Assembly: GCA_023957835.1 (NCBI GenBank)
Contig: JAMLGP010000001.1
Location: 1,295,575-1,359,574 of the forward strand
Source of the DNA: Homoserinimonas sp.
Lineage (GTDB): Bacteria; Actinomycetota; Actinomycetes; Actinomycetales; Microbacteriaceae
Reading direction: 5' to 3'
Length of the DNA: 64,000 nucleotides
The notes beneath the pieces are model-generated. The model searched no databases. It saw only the letters and a program-made list of their open reading frames with translations, and was not told where the DNA came from. The stretch's first letter is position 1. Every line of letters begins with the position of its first letter. A program made the position numbers and the translations under genes. Positions 8,146 to 16,992 of this stretch are shown in pieces.

Positions 8146-9064
8146 CAAGAAACAGCACTCCTCCGCTCGCCCTTGCGGCCGCACCCGGGCGAATCAGGCG
8201 GCTTCCTCCGCCGACGAGTGCCGCGGCGGTTGCAGTGTGGTGCGGTGCTTCAAACGGCGGCCTCGTGGTCAGCGATCGCCCGACCGGCAGTCCGCTTAGT
8301 GATCTGATCGAGGCAACCTCGAGGGCGGATGCCGAATCCAGATCAGGGAGCAGTCCCGGCAGCCGCTCCGCAAGCATGGTCTTGCCGGAGCCCGGCGGCC
8401 CGAGCATGAGCACGTGATGGCCGCCTGCAGCAGCGGCAATCATCGCCTCAATCGCGTCGGAATTCCCGATCACTTCTGATAGATCGGGCGAGGGACCCGC
8501 TTCAACTTCAGCAGTCTTCAAGGTGAGAGCCTCTACCGGCACCGGCTCAAGTTGAGCGCCATGCCAAATAGCGGCCTCGCGGAGGGAGGCAACCGGAATG
8601 ACTCTGACCCCTGGTACGAGCTCGGCTTCCGAAGCATTGCCGCTCGGAACCATTACCGAGTCGAAACCGGCTGCCACAGCCGCTGCCACGGCTGGCAGCA
8701 CGCCAGGGATCGGTCGAAGCCTCCCGTCGAGGCTCAACTCTCCCAGGTGGACTATTCGATCTGCAGACTCCCGATTTATTACGCCCGCCGCTCCCATTGT
8801 GGCGATCGCGATCCCAAGGTCGAATCCCGATCCATGCTTTGGAAGTGCGGCGGGAGAAAGGTTGACGGTGAGCCGCCTGCTCGGCAGGCTGATTCCGGAA
8901 TTTGCGGCCGCGGTCTGCACACGGTCGCGCGATTCGCCGAGCGCGGCATCGGGCAATCCGATGATTACGAAGCTCGGTAGTTGCGAAGAGTAGTCGGCCT
9001 CAATTTCGACAATGGAACCGTCGATTCCGAGCAGGGCAACCGCCCGCGTTCTGCTCACAGGCAT
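8139..9064 (-). pseudogene. comM: comM (YifB, Mg-chelatase-like AAA+ ATPase), split by the element
   Basis: ComM is a hexameric helicase that promotes branch migration during natural transformation. About 309 N-terminal residues remain from the ATG at 9064, which overlaps the yraN stop by one base (TAATG). They include the ChlI-type N-domain, Walker A GPPGSGKT and Walker B VLFLDE. Sensor and C-terminal Mg-chelatase domains are missing here and should lie beyond the other end of the element. The frame stays open into the element to 7904, giving a chimera of about 386 residues unlikely to be active. comM is a known insertion hotspot, for example for AbaR islands in Acinetobacter baumannii. dprA, its usual neighbour, is also displaced. 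Confidence 0.92.
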
Positions 9065-9420
9065 TAGCGCAGCCCCCGCAAGTGCTCGATTTCGGGCTCG
9101 ACTTCGCCCGCCCAGTGAACGGCGACTCCGTCGATTCGGTACGGCCCGCTTTGGTCGGGGTTTGCTTCTCGCCAGGCTCCGGCGAGCTTTCGCAGCCGAT
9201 TGAGCTTTGCCGCAGTTATTGCCTCGAACGGATGACCGAACGCTGTACTCGACCTCGTCTTGACTTCCACAAAAACGGTTTCCCCGCCTTCGCGGGTTAC
9301 CAGATCGACTTCGCCCTGGCTGCATCGCCAGTTGCGATCGAGAATCTCAAACCCCGCGCGCTCGAGATAGTGCGCGGCGAGGGATTCGCCCAGTCGTCCG
9401 AGTTCGTCTTTAGCCGCCAT
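9064..9420 (-). CDS. YraN/UPF0102 endonuclease-fold protein
   Basis: This 118-residue protein has the RecB/Holliday-resolvase-like nuclease core: G-E-x-x-A, then Q-G-E-V-D-L-V, then V-F-V-E-V-K-T-R, which carry the Glu, Asp and Glu-x-Lys of a PD-(D/E)xK fold. Length is normal for the family. Its stop overlaps the comM start, the usual actinobacterial yraN-comM order. The family is often tied to DNA uptake loci, but its biochemical role is not settled. A plausible ribosome binding site (AGGG) lies just before the ATG. Confidence 0.9.
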   Translation of the reverse strand: MAAKDELGRLGESLAAHYLERAGFEILDRNWRCSQGEVDLVTREGGETVFVEVKTRSSTAFGHPFEAITAAKLNRLRKLAGAWREANPDQSGPYRIDGVAVHWAGEVEPEIEHLRGLR

Positions 9421-9541
9421 GCCCTGAGACTCGCGCAGTCGACGCCGTTACGAAGCCTGGATCGAACAGTCAGTGACAGAAGCGCCAGAAGGCTATTTGT
9501 GGAGGAGCCGAAGTCGGCTAAGCACCGCCGCCCATCCCGAG

Positions 9542-9898
9542 TCAGGCGCTCAGATAGACCTTTCGCAAAGTCTCGGTCACGGTCCAGACGGTGCGCTGGC
9601 CTTCACGGAGCCGTCCGACAACTCCGGGCGCCAGCTCAATCGACGAGCCACCCTCAAAGCTCAAAGTGGCCCTGCCGGCGAGCACAATGAAGACCTCCTC
9701 CACCTCGACATCGGTGGAGGTCCCGGGCGAATGCTCCCAAACGCCGAATTCGATCCCGTTCAACTCCCCGAGTTCGGCCGAACCCGACCGCGGAGCACCA
9801 GACAGGACCTGATCGGCGGGTATCGGCTCGAGCTCGACGTCGATCTCGAGGGCGCGAGTGAAGTCTGCTGCAGAGAAAGCCGGGGTACTCGAACTCAC
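9542..9898 (-). CDS. Cupin (DUF861-type) protein
   Basis: This is a 118-residue single-domain cupin. V-E-V-E-E-V-F-I-V-L-A-G-R-A matches cupin motif 1 and the later P-G-V-V-G-R-L-R-E-G segment matches motif 2. The usual metal-binding histidines are largely replaced, so metal-dependent catalysis is doubtful. It starts by ATGA overlap with the upstream FAD oxidoreductase and is surely cotranscribed with it. Such cupins often accompany gamma-glutamylputrescine-oxidase-like enzymes, and a ligand-sensing or product-handling role is inferred. Confidence 0.82.
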   Translation of the reverse strand: MSSSTPAFSAADFTRALEIDVELEPIPADQVLSGAPRSGSAELGELNGIEFGVWEHSPGTSTDVEVEEVFIVLAGRATLSFEGGSSIELAPGVVGRLREGQRTVWTVTETLRKVYLSA

Positions 9899-11322
9899 GA
9901 GTCGAACCCGAGGCCGACGGCATCCAGAGTACGAAGCACGAGGTTCCGCCTGCCCCTATTGTGGTCTGCCCGATTGAGCGCCCAGCGAGAGACCTCGACT
10001 CCGATCCAGGCGAAGGGCTCAGGCGGGAAGGGAATCGGCAGCGACTTGACCATTTGCAGCTCAGTGCGCTCGGTTTTCTCACCGGAAAGCTGGTCGAGCA
10101 TGACGTTTGCGGCAAACCGCGTGCCGGCGACCCCGAGGCCGGTGAAGCCCGCAGAGTGCGCTACCCGGCCGTCGCGGCCGTGGCCGAAGAAGGCGGTGAA
10201 GCGGCTGCAGGTGTCGATCACACCCGCCCAGCGGTGCGTGAACCTGATTCCCTCCAGTTGCGGGAAGGTCGTGAAGAAGTGGCTCGCGAGCATGCGGTGC
10301 GAGGCCGGTCTGTCTTCGTACTTCTTCTTGATCTTGCCGCCGAAGTGGTAGATCGCGTCGTAGCCGCCGAAGAGGATTCGGTTGTCTTTCGTTAGCCGGT
10401 AGTAGTGGAACTGGTTAGCCGTATCGGCTACACCCTGGCGGTTCTTCCAGCCGATCGACTTCAGTTGCTCGGCGGAAAGCGGCTCGGTCATGAGCACGTA
10501 GTCATAAACCGGCACGGTGTGCAGTCGGTAGCGCTTGAGCAGGGCGGGGAACGCGTTCGTCGCGAGGGCAACTCGCTGGGCGCTCAACTGGCCGGAGGCG
10601 AGCTTGACTGTGACAGGGCCAGTGGATTCGCTCTGGACATCCTTCGCGACGGTTTCTTCGAAAATATCGACTCCGGCATCGGCGCAGGCGCGGGCGAGTT
10701 CCCTTGCCATCTTGCCGGGGTGGATCATTGCCGTGTCCTCGAGCGCCCAAAGTCCGGCCAGATAGGTGGGGCTTGCGATCTCCGCCTGAATTTGCTTCTC
10801 GTCGAAGTACCTGAGACCCTCTGTGCCGCGTTCCTCCTCGAGTTCGGCCACCTGGTAGGGCTCTACCGCAACCGCGAGCGCTCCGGTGCGCTCGAAATCG
10901 CAATCGAACCTCAGCCGCTTGACTTCCTTCTCGATCTCGTCGAGATTCTGCAGGCCGAGTTCGTCGAGTCGGGCCAGTTCCTTCGGGAACCTTCTCGAGC
11001 CGTTCTTCTCGCCGTGGGTGAGGGTCGCCTCGGCGAATCCGCCGTTTCGACCGGATGCGGCCCAGCCGATTCTCTTCCCCTCAATCAGAGCGACGGTACG
11101 GTTCGGGTCGCGCTGCTTGGCCTGCAGGGCCGTCCAGAGGCCCAGGAAGCCGCCGCCGACAACTACGAGGTCGTAGTTTGCGCTGCCGCTGAATTTTGAC
11201 CACTTGGGGCCATTCGCATCCTCAATCCAGAAGGTTGCGAGTTTTGAACCCTTTAGCGAGTCGTCAATGACTCGCGAATCCGGCACCGAACGTTCAAAAG
11301 CCGTTGGTTCCACAGATATCAC
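9895..11322 (-). CDS. FAD-dependent amine/amino-acid oxidoreductase (DAO superfamily)
   Basis: This 475-residue enzyme has the dinucleotide-binding G-G-G-F-L-G (56-61) and the acidic end of the second beta strand (I-E-G-K). The R-N-G-G-F segment seen in PuuB and related gamma-glutamylputrescine oxidases is also present. The C-terminal H-R-W-A-G and F-T-G-L-G-V-A-G-T motifs are typical of DAO enzymes. It probably oxidises a secondary amine or polyamine derivative, releasing H2O2; the substrate is not readable from sequence. The GTG at 11322 has AGGGA a few bases upstream. It forms a two-gene operon with the cupin. Confidence 0.85.
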   Translation of the reverse strand: MISVEPTAFERSVPDSRVIDDSLKGSKLATFWIEDANGPKWSKFSGSANYDLVVVGGGFLGLWTALQAKQRDPNRTVALIEGKRIGWAASGRNGGFAEATLTHGEKNGSRRFPKELARLDELGLQNLDEIEKEVKRLRFDCDFERTGALAVAVEPYQVAELEEERGTEGLRYFDEKQIQAEIASPTYLAGLWALEDTAMIHPGKMARELARACADAGVDIFEETVAKDVQSESTGPVTVKLASGQLSAQRVALATNAFPALLKRYRLHTVPVYDYVLMTEPLSAEQLKSIGWKNRQGVADTANQFHYYRLTKDNRILFGGYDAIYHFGGKIKKKYEDRPASHRMLASHFFTTFPQLEGIRFTHRWAGVIDTCSRFTAFFGHGRDGRVAHSAGFTGLGVAGTRFAANVMLDQLSGEKTERTELQMVKSLPIPFPPEPFAWIGVEVSRWALNRADHNRGRRNLVLRTLDAVGLGFDS

Positions 11323-11334
11323 CTGTATCCCTGA

Positions 11335-11658
11335 TCAGTCGTCGAGGGCGAGTTCCTTCGGCAGCTCGAGCTCCTTTGCTCCGAGCTCCTCGACATTTAC
11401 ATCCTTGAAAGTCAGGACTCTGACCGACTTCACGAAGCGATCCGAGCGGTAAACATCCCAGACCCACACGTCGTGCATCGTCAATTCGAAGTAGAAGTCG
11501 TGGCCGACATCCTGACGTACGAGTTCCACCTCGTTGGCCAGATAGAAGCGCCGCTCGGTCTCCACCACATACCGGAATTGAGACACGACATCCCGATATT
11601 CGCGGAATAGAGCGAGCTCAACCTCCCGGTCGTAGTCTTCGAAATCGTCATCGTCCAT
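11335..11658 (-). CDS. DUF2469 family protein
   Basis: This is a 107-residue acidic protein with a D-D-x-x-Y-D-R-E-x-E-L-x-L-F-R-E-Y-R-D start and a Y-L-A-N-E-V-E-L core that identify actinobacterial DUF2469. The family is almost always found next to rnhB, as here, and has no known function. A TAGGAT hexamer ends nine bases before the ATG and there is no strong ribosome binding site. Confidence 0.92.
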   Translation of the reverse strand: MDDDDFEDYDREVELALFREYRDVVSQFRYVVETERRFYLANEVELVRQDVGHDFYFELTMHDVWVWDVYRSDRFVKSVRVLTFKDVNVEELGAKELELPKELALDD

Positions 11659-11700
11659 TGCCTGTCAATCCTAGGCGCTGGAGTGACCGGCCGCAGGTGG

Positions 11701-12351
11701 TCAGACCGAGCCGAGCCAGCTCAACCGGTGAAGTTTAGAGGGACCCAACCGGCGGATTGCCTCGAAGTGCGCGGCCGATCCGTAGCCCTTGTTCTTCTCC
11801 CAGCCGTAGTCCGGATGCCGCACGGCCGCTTCTACCATGAGTGAGTCTCGGGTTACTTTGGCGATGACGGATGCCGCAGCCACCGAAGCGCAGTCCCGGT
11901 CAGCTTTGACTCTGGGCAGCACCCCGAGCCGGCCCGCCAGTTTCGGTCCCAGCCAGTCATGGCTGCCGTCGAGGATGAGAACGCAGGAGGAAAGATCCAC
12001 CCCGCCCGCTTCGATCTCGTCGATCGCGCGGATCGCGGCCGCCGCGAGGGAATCGATGATCCCTTCGCGGTCCACCTCAGCGGCACTCGACATCCCGACT
12101 GCGAGTCCTGAAGACCAGGATCGAAGGCTCGGAATCAGGGCTTCACGCTTTGCCGGGCTCAGGAGCTTCGAGTCTCGGAGGCCGTTGGGGATCTTCTCTT
12201 CAATCGCACAGTCGTGACCGATTGCGAAAAGTCCAACAGCCACCGGACCGGCAATTGCCCCGCGGCCAACCTCGTCGCAGCCGAGAACAAGCGAAGCGCC
12301 AGCCCGCAGCAATTTGATTTCAAACTGAAGGTCGGGGGCTGGCTGGACCAC
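11701..12351 (-). CDS. rnhB: Ribonuclease HII
   Basis: This 216-residue enzyme removes ribonucleotides from DNA-RNA hybrids. The catalytic DEDD set is visible as D26-E27 in C-D-E-V-G-R-G, D128 in L-I-L-D-G-S and D151 in K-A-D-R-D. The start codon overlaps the lepB stop by one base, so translation is coupled. Length and motif spacing are normal. Confidence 0.96.
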   Translation of the reverse strand: MVQPAPDLQFEIKLLRAGASLVLGCDEVGRGAIAGPVAVGLFAIGHDCAIEEKIPNGLRDSKLLSPAKREALIPSLRSWSSGLAVGMSSAAEVDREGIIDSLAAAAIRAIDEIEAGGVDLSSCVLILDGSHDWLGPKLAGRLGVLPRVKADRDCASVAAASVIAKVTRDSLMVEAAVRHPDYGWEKNKGYGSAAHFEAIRRLGPSKLHRLSWLGSV

Positions 12352-13094
12352 TAGTTGTCCTTATCCTCCACACCGGCGAAGACAGTGGGGTAGTTATCGA
12401 GCCAGGTCCACCTGGACATGGGCCAGCTGATCACAAAGGCCTTTCCGACCACATTCTCAATCGGGACGAAGCCCTTGCCCGGTTTATTGGTGTTGTAGCG
12501 GGAATCCGCCGAGTCATAGCGATTATCGCCCATTACCCAAAGCGAGTCCTTGGGAACAGTCACTTTGAAGTCGGTTCCAGAGGCTTTGCTGACTCCCGCA
12601 GGAAGCTTGAGGTAGGGCTCGGAAAGCGGAACACCGTTCACCGACATCTGGCCGAACACATTGCAGCATTCAACAGTGTCGCCCGGAAGGCCGATGACTC
12701 TCTTGATCAGGTGGTCATTGCTGTCCGGCGCGCTCAGTCCGACCACCGAGAGCGCCCAGTCGATACTCCCGGCGAACCAGTTCGGCTCCGGTTCGTTTCG
12801 AGGGTTCAGCCAGCCGCCCGGATCCTTGAAGACGACGACATCGCCGTGCTGAATCGGCGTTAGCTTGGGGACCAGCTCGTTGACGATGATCCGATCGTTG
12901 ATTTCGAGCGTGTCTTCCATTGAGCCGCTCGGAATGTAAAACGATCTGATCAGAAATGCCTTGATCAGAATCGAGATGACGATCGCGGCCACGAGAATTA
13001 TGACCAGATCGCGGATGAACAGCCAGATTCCGCGGCCTTTGCGCTTCGGAGCGGCCGAACGCTCATGCCGTATCGGCAAATCTTCAGTCGTCAT
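12351..13094 (-). CDS. lepB: Signal peptidase I
   Basis: This 247-residue membrane protease cleaves Sec and Tat signal peptides. After a basic N-terminus there is one membrane span (about 23-48). The catalytic Ser58 lies in P-S-G-S-M and the Lys131 general base in L-I-K-R-V-I-G. The box V-M-G-D-N-R near residue 207 is also present. Gene order rplS-lepB-rnhB is standard in Actinobacteria. Confidence 0.96.
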   Translation of the reverse strand: MTTEDLPIRHERSAAPKRKGRGIWLFIRDLVIILVAAIVISILIKAFLIRSFYIPSGSMEDTLEINDRIIVNELVPKLTPIQHGDVVVFKDPGGWLNPRNEPEPNWFAGSIDWALSVVGLSAPDSNDHLIKRVIGLPGDTVECCNVFGQMSVNGVPLSEPYLKLPAGVSKASGTDFKVTVPKDSLWVMGDNRYDSADSRYNTNKPGKGFVPIENVVGKAFVISWPMSRWTWLDNYPTVFAGVEDKDN

Positions 13095-13152
13095 CGGGCC
13101 CCCGGGTTTCCGACAAGTCTAGGGCTAACGATTCCTGGCGCCTTCGCGAGGT

Positions 13153-13503
13153 TTACTGCGCGTCGCGCTTTTCGCGAATCTTGGCCTTCTTGCCGCGAAG
13201 GTTGCGCAGGTAGTAGAGCTTGGCCCGACGAACGTCGCCGCGAGTGACTACCTCAATGTGGTCGATGACCGGGGAGTGAACCGGGAAGGTACGCTCCACT
13301 CCGACCTGGAAGCTGACCTTGCGCACTGTGAAAGTCTCGCGAACGCCCTCGCCGGAACGGCGAATGACGATGCCCTGAAAGACCTGAATTCGAGAGCGGT
13401 TTCCTTCGATGATGTTTACGTGAACCTTGACGGTGTCGCCGGGACGGAAGTCTGGAATGTCTTCACGTAGCGACGCCTGGTCTACTGAATCAAGGATGTG
13501 CAT
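13153..13503 (-). CDS. rplS: 50S ribosomal protein bL19
   Basis: This 116-residue protein lies at the 30S-50S interface. The conserved [19 protein letters not shown] and R-R-A-K-L-Y-Y-L-R segments are all present. It heads the rplS-lepB-rnhB-DUF2469 block. The 111 bases upstream hold no gene; they are expected to carry its promoter, but I cannot place it with confidence. Confidence 0.97.
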   Translation of the reverse strand: MHILDSVDQASLREDIPDFRPGDTVKVHVNIIEGNRSRIQVFQGIVIRRSGEGVRETFTVRKVSFQVGVERTFPVHSPVIDHIEVVTRGDVRRAKLYYLRNLRGKKAKIREKRDAQ

Positions 13504-13614
13504 TTTGTTTCGCTCTCTGCCTCGCCACAGGTCGACGGCGGCTTACTACCAGAAGGGAGATCGTGCTTTCAATTTGCCAGCCCCCCTGTGGCAGGGCCGT
13601 GCGGGCACAGTCGT

Positions 13615-14097
13615 CTATTCTGTCACACCAGACTGGGGCGCGCCAGTTGAGGCCGGAAGCGCCCGGTCGACTACCTGCACAGCTTCGGCATCAACTCGAA
13701 TCGAGTCGAACCTTCCGAGAGTCAGCGAAATGCGATCCCTGGTTTCGGTGAGTAATTGCCAGACCATGGTCCAGAAGACTGCGAGCCCGACAACAACGGC
13801 GATGATGATTGTGACCGGCTGCGCTACGAGGCCCAGGAAGATCAGAGACAGGTACCAGGCAGAGAGAGCCAGGACATCCGTTTTGGAGAGCATTCTTGAG
13901 CGCCTGACCGACTTTCTGGCCATGGTCAGACCGAGAATCACAAGAAGGGTCAGAGAGAGAATCGGAGTCGCAATCAGCAGCGCTACGAGTCCCCAGCCGG
14001 GACCGGCAAGCTGAATTCCCCTGCCGATGAGCAGCCACAGCGGAAGAACTGCAATTGCCCAGAACTGCAGGTAAAAGAACAATCTGCGAAACCTCAC
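13615..14097 (-). CDS. Four-span integral membrane protein, unknown function
   Basis: This 160-residue protein has hydrophobic spans near residues 8-25, 34-56, 75-95 and 96-112, with a basic loop (A-R-K-S-V-R-R-S-R) after the second. A soluble tail of about 45 residues follows. I recognise no family. The GTG at 14097 is preceded by TAATCT with a six-base spacer, fitting a leaderless mRNA. It is divergent from map with 38 bases between start codons. Confidence 0.8.
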   Translation of the reverse strand: MRFRRLFFYLQFWAIAVLPLWLLIGRGIQLAGPGWGLVALLIATPILSLTLLVILGLTMARKSVRRSRMLSKTDVLALSAWYLSLIFLGLVAQPVTIIIAVVVGLAVFWTMVWQLLTETRDRISLTLGRFDSIRVDAEAVQVVDRALPASTGAPQSGVTE

Positions 14098-14103
14098 GGC
14101 TAA

Positions 14104-14109
14104 AGATTA
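14104..14109 (-). promoter_or_regulatory. -10 hexamer TAATCT, leaderless start of the membrane protein
   Basis: TAATCT on the minus strand ends six bases before the GTG at 14097, and no ribosome binding site is present. Confidence 0.55.
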
Positions 14110-14135
14110 CGCGCAGGTTGGTGAAGAATAGCTGA

Positions 14136-14903
14136 GTGATCGAATTGCGTACTCCGGCTGAAATCGAAGCCATGCGCCCGGCCGGGAAGTTTGTCGCCGA
14201 GGTACTGACCGCTCTCGCTGCGGCTTCGGATGTCGGGGTGAACCTGCTGGAGCTTGACGCTCTTGCCCACAGAATGATTCGCGAGCGCGGAGCGGAAAGC
14301 TGCTACATCGACTACCACCCCTCCTTTGGAGCAATGCCCTTCGGAAAAGTGCTTTGCACCTCGGTCAATGACGCGGCACTTCACGGTCTCCCCTTCGATT
14401 ACGAACTTCAGGATGGCGACCTGGTGAGTCTGGATTTCGCGGCATCGGTCGACGGCTGGGTTGCAGACTCCGCACTTTCTCTCGTCGTCGGAACCCCGCG
14501 GCAGGAAGACCTTGATCTGATCGAGCTGGTTGAAACTGCCTTGAAAGCCGGAATTGCGGCAGCAGTAGCCGGCAACAAAATGGGAGACGTCTCAGCTGCT
14601 ATCGGCGCTGTAGCGCGCTCTGCGGGGCTGGGCATCAACACAGACTTCGGCGGCCACGGAGTGGGCCACACCATGCACGGAGACCCGCACGTGCCCAATG
14701 ACGGCAGGGCCGGTCGAGGCTACCCGCTCAAGCCGGGGCTCGTCTTTGCCATCGAGCCCTGGTTCATGCTCGGCACTGACGAGATCTACACCGATCCCGA
14801 TGGCTGGACACTGCGCAGCGTCGACGGATCCAGAGCCGCGCACGTCGAGCACACGATTGCGATCACAAAGAGCGGTCCGATAGTCCTCACTGCGAGAGAC
14901 TGA
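14136..14903 (+). CDS. map: Methionine aminopeptidase type I
   Basis: This 255-residue metalloprotease removes the initiator methionine. All key residues are visible: H83 (substrate), metal ligands D100, D111, H174 in G-H-G-V-G-H, E207 in A-I-E-P-W and E238. The N-terminus begins directly at the catalytic domain, without a zinc-finger extension. The start is GTG, with only a weak GGTG-type binding site upstream. It sits 30 bases ahead of rlmN on the same strand. Confidence 0.95.
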   Translation: MIELRTPAEIEAMRPAGKFVAEVLTALAAASDVGVNLLELDALAHRMIRERGAESCYIDYHPSFGAMPFGKVLCTSVNDAALHGLPFDYELQDGDLVSLDFAASVDGWVADSALSLVVGTPRQEDLDLIELVETALKAGIAAAVAGNKMGDVSAAIGAVARSAGLGINTDFGGHGVGHTMHGDPHVPNDGRAGRGYPLKPGLVFAIEPWFMLGTDEIYTDPDGWTLRSVDGSRAAHVEHTIAITKSGPIVLTARD

Positions 14904-14921
14904 GTCAGACCGAACGTCGCT

Positions 14922-14927
14922 TAGCCT
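14922..14927 (+). promoter_or_regulatory. -10 hexamer TAGCCT, leaderless start of rlmN
   Basis: TAGCCT ends six bases before the rlmN ATG, with no ribosome binding site between map and rlmN. rlmN can therefore be transcribed independently of map. Confidence 0.6.
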
Positions 14928-14933
14928 GAATCC

Positions 14934-16226
14934 ATGACTTCCAAACGGAGCCCTGTCGAAGGACCCACTACTGCGGCCGGGATCGGCCCGGGCGCGGGCG
15001 AACGCAGCTCCGCTTTGCGCCAGACCCGCCCGCGCACGGAGGGCTGGACCCAGAAGACGGATGCAGAAGGCCGGCCCCTGCTTCAATTTGCGGCCCCGAA
15101 GCGCGGCAAGCCACCGACGCACCTGGCTGATTTGAGCCATGAAGATCGAGTGGCGGCAGTTCAGGAACGGGGATTGCCGGCCTTTCGGGCATCCCAGATT
15201 GAAAAGCACTACTTTCAGCACTTCACCCGAAACCCGGATTCGATGACCGATTTGCCGGCGGAGGGCCGGTCGGAACTCGTCCACCTCATGCTGCCGGCGC
15301 TACTGACCGAAGTGCGCCGAATTCAGACCGATGGCGGCGACACGATCAAGTTCCTTTGGAAGCTGCACGACGGCGCTCTCGTCGAGTCTGTGCTCATGCG
15401 CTACCCGGGCAGAATCACTCTTTGCGTCTCCAGTCAGGCTGGCTGCGGAATGAACTGCCCGTTTTGCGCCACCGGTCAGGCTGGACTGACTCGCAATATG
15501 TCTGCAGCCGAAATCGTCGATCAGGTGATTCAGGCCAATCGAATCATCGAAGACGGCGGCCTCGGCGACCCGAAGAAGCTCGGCCACGAAGGTGAGCGCG
15601 TTTCGAACATAGTCTTCATGGGCATGGGCGAGCCGCTCGCCAACTACAACCGGGTCATTCAGGCGATAAAGGTGCTCACCGACAAGAAGCACGGTATCGG
15701 AATGAGCGCGAGGGGCATCACGGTTTCTACCGTCGGACTCGTCCCGGCGATTCTCAAACTGGCCGAAGAAGGCATTCCGGTTACCTTCGCGCTCTCCCTG
15801 CACGCTCCGGATGACGAGCTTCGGGACGAAATGATCCCGGTCAATTCCCGCTGGAAGGTCGAAGAAGCGCTGGATGCCGCCCGCAACTACTTCGAGAAGA
15901 CCGGCAGGCGAGTGTCGATCGAGTACGCACTGATCAAGGACATGAACGACCACGCCTGGCGAGCAGAGTTGCTCGCCGAGAAGCTCAATTCCCGCGGCAG
16001 AGGCTGGGTGCACGTCAATCCGATCCCGCTCAATCCGACCCCAGGATCAGTCTGGACTGCTTCAGAGCCCGCGGTTCAGGCCGAGTTCGTCCGTCGGCTT
16101 GAAGCGGCCGGGATTCCGACCACAATCCGCGACACGCGCGGCAAGGACATCGACGGCGCCTGCGGCCAGCTCGTTGCCACCGAGGCTGATCGCGCGGATG
16201 CGGCTCAGACCCCGATAGGAGTGTGA
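14934..16226 (+). CDS. rlmN: 23S rRNA/tRNA adenine C2-methyltransferase RlmN
   Basis: This 430-residue radical SAM enzyme methylates A2503 of 23S rRNA and A37 of some tRNAs. The Fe-S cluster motif is C171-x3-C175-x2-C178 in G-C-G-M-N-C-P-F-C. The G-M-G-E-P-L SAM-binding segment and the S-L-H-A-P stretch follow. A C-terminal C-G-Q-L holds the methyl-carrier cysteine. About 40 extra N-terminal residues precede the conserved start. The last codons form the first, imperfect copy of a palindromic repeat that recurs just after the stop. Confidence 0.96.
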   Translation: MTSKRSPVEGPTTAAGIGPGAGERSSALRQTRPRTEGWTQKTDAEGRPLLQFAAPKRGKPPTHLADLSHEDRVAAVQERGLPAFRASQIEKHYFQHFTRNPDSMTDLPAEGRSELVHLMLPALLTEVRRIQTDGGDTIKFLWKLHDGALVESVLMRYPGRITLCVSSQAGCGMNCPFCATGQAGLTRNMSAAEIVDQVIQANRIIEDGGLGDPKKLGHEGERVSNIVFMGMGEPLANYNRVIQAIKVLTDKKHGIGMSARGITVSTVGLVPAILKLAEEGIPVTFALSLHAPDDELRDEMIPVNSRWKVEEALDAARNYFEKTGRRVSIEYALIKDMNDHAWRAELLAEKLNSRGRGWVHVNPIPLNPTPGSVWTASEPAVQAEFVRRLEAAGIPTTIRDTRGKDIDGACGQLVATEADRADAAQTPIGV

Positions 16227-16288
16227 CTAGAGCCAGCGCAGACTCCGATCGGAGTCTGACTTAGTAATTCGGCGCCTGAGCCGGCGCC
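16207..16288. terminator. Palindromic repeats, candidate bidirectional terminator between rlmN and trmD
   Basis: CAGACTCCGATCGGAGTCTG at 16239-16258 is a perfect 20 bp palindrome. An imperfect copy starts 32 bases earlier inside the end of rlmN, and a GGCGCC-N6-GGCGCC hairpin at 16271-16288 overlaps the trmD stop. The two genes converge here. No long T-tract is present, so termination is inferred from position and symmetry. Confidence 0.5.
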
Positions 16289-16965
16289 TAGTCGAGCAGA
16301 TCGGGTCGAACGCGCCGCGTTCGCTCGAGCTGCTGCTGCCTGCGCCACTGGGCTATGGCTCCGTGGTCCCCGCTTAGCAGAACCGGCGGCACTTCAAGGC
16401 CGCGCCAGCTTGCGGGCTTGGTGTAGCTCGGGTACTCGAGCAGGCCATCCGAGTGGGACTCTTCGACGAGGCTCTCTTCGTTCCCGATCACCCCGGGAAC
16501 CAGCCGGCAGATCGCCTCGATCATTGCGAGGGCGGCCACCTCGCCACCGTTTAGCACGTAGTCGCCCAGGCTAAGACAGCGAACTTGCGATCTGGAGGCG
16601 GCGAACTCGACCACCCGCTCGTCGATCCCCTCGTACCTGCCACAACCGAACACGAGGTGCTTCTCGGCGGACAACTCCTTCGCGATCTGCTGATTGAAGA
16701 GCTCACCCGCCGGAGTCGGGAAAATCACTACCGAGTCCGGCGTCGCAATCGAATCCAGGGCCTCGCCCCACGGCTCTGGCCGCATGACCATTCCGGCGCC
16801 TCCGCCGTAAGGAGTGTCGTCGACGGTGCGATGCCGGTCATGGGTGAAGTCCCGAAGATCCCGGATGCCGAACTCGACTATTCCCTGCTGACTCGCCTTT
16901 CCGATGAGCGACAATTCAAGCGCGCCGAAATAGTCCGGAAAAATCGTGACCACGTCCACGCGCAT
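16288..16965 (-). CDS. trmD: tRNA (guanine37-N1)-methyltransferase
   Basis: This 225-residue SPOUT enzyme makes m1G37 in t[15 protein letters not shown] at the start, Y-G-G-G-A-G-M-V and the trefoil-knot loop [10 protein letters not shown] are diagnostic. I chose the ATG at 16965 over the one at 16977 because homologues begin at M-R-x-D, and because TATGCT ends seven bases before it. The rimM stop lies 27 bases upstream. Confidence 0.95.
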   Translation of the reverse strand: MRVDVVTIFPDYFGALELSLIGKASQQGIVEFGIRDLRDFTHDRHRTVDDTPYGGGAGMVMRPEPWGEALDSIATPDSVVIFPTPAGELFNQQIAKELSAEKHLVFGCGRYEGIDERVVEFAASRSQVRCLSLGDYVLNGGEVAALAMIEAICRLVPGVIGNEESLVEESHSDGLLEYPSYTKPASWRGLEVPPVLLSGDHGAIAQWRRQQQLERTRRVRPDLLD

Positions 16966-16972
16966 GGAAGTC

Positions 16973-16978
16973 AGCATA
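16973..16978 (-). promoter_or_regulatory. -10 hexamer TATGCT, leaderless start of trmD
   Basis: TATGCT on the minus strand ends seven bases before the ATG at 16965. It would give trmD its own leaderless transcript inside the rpsP-khpA-rimM-trmD cluster. Confidence 0.5.
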
Positions 16979-16992
16979 GGCGCTGGGCTGGT

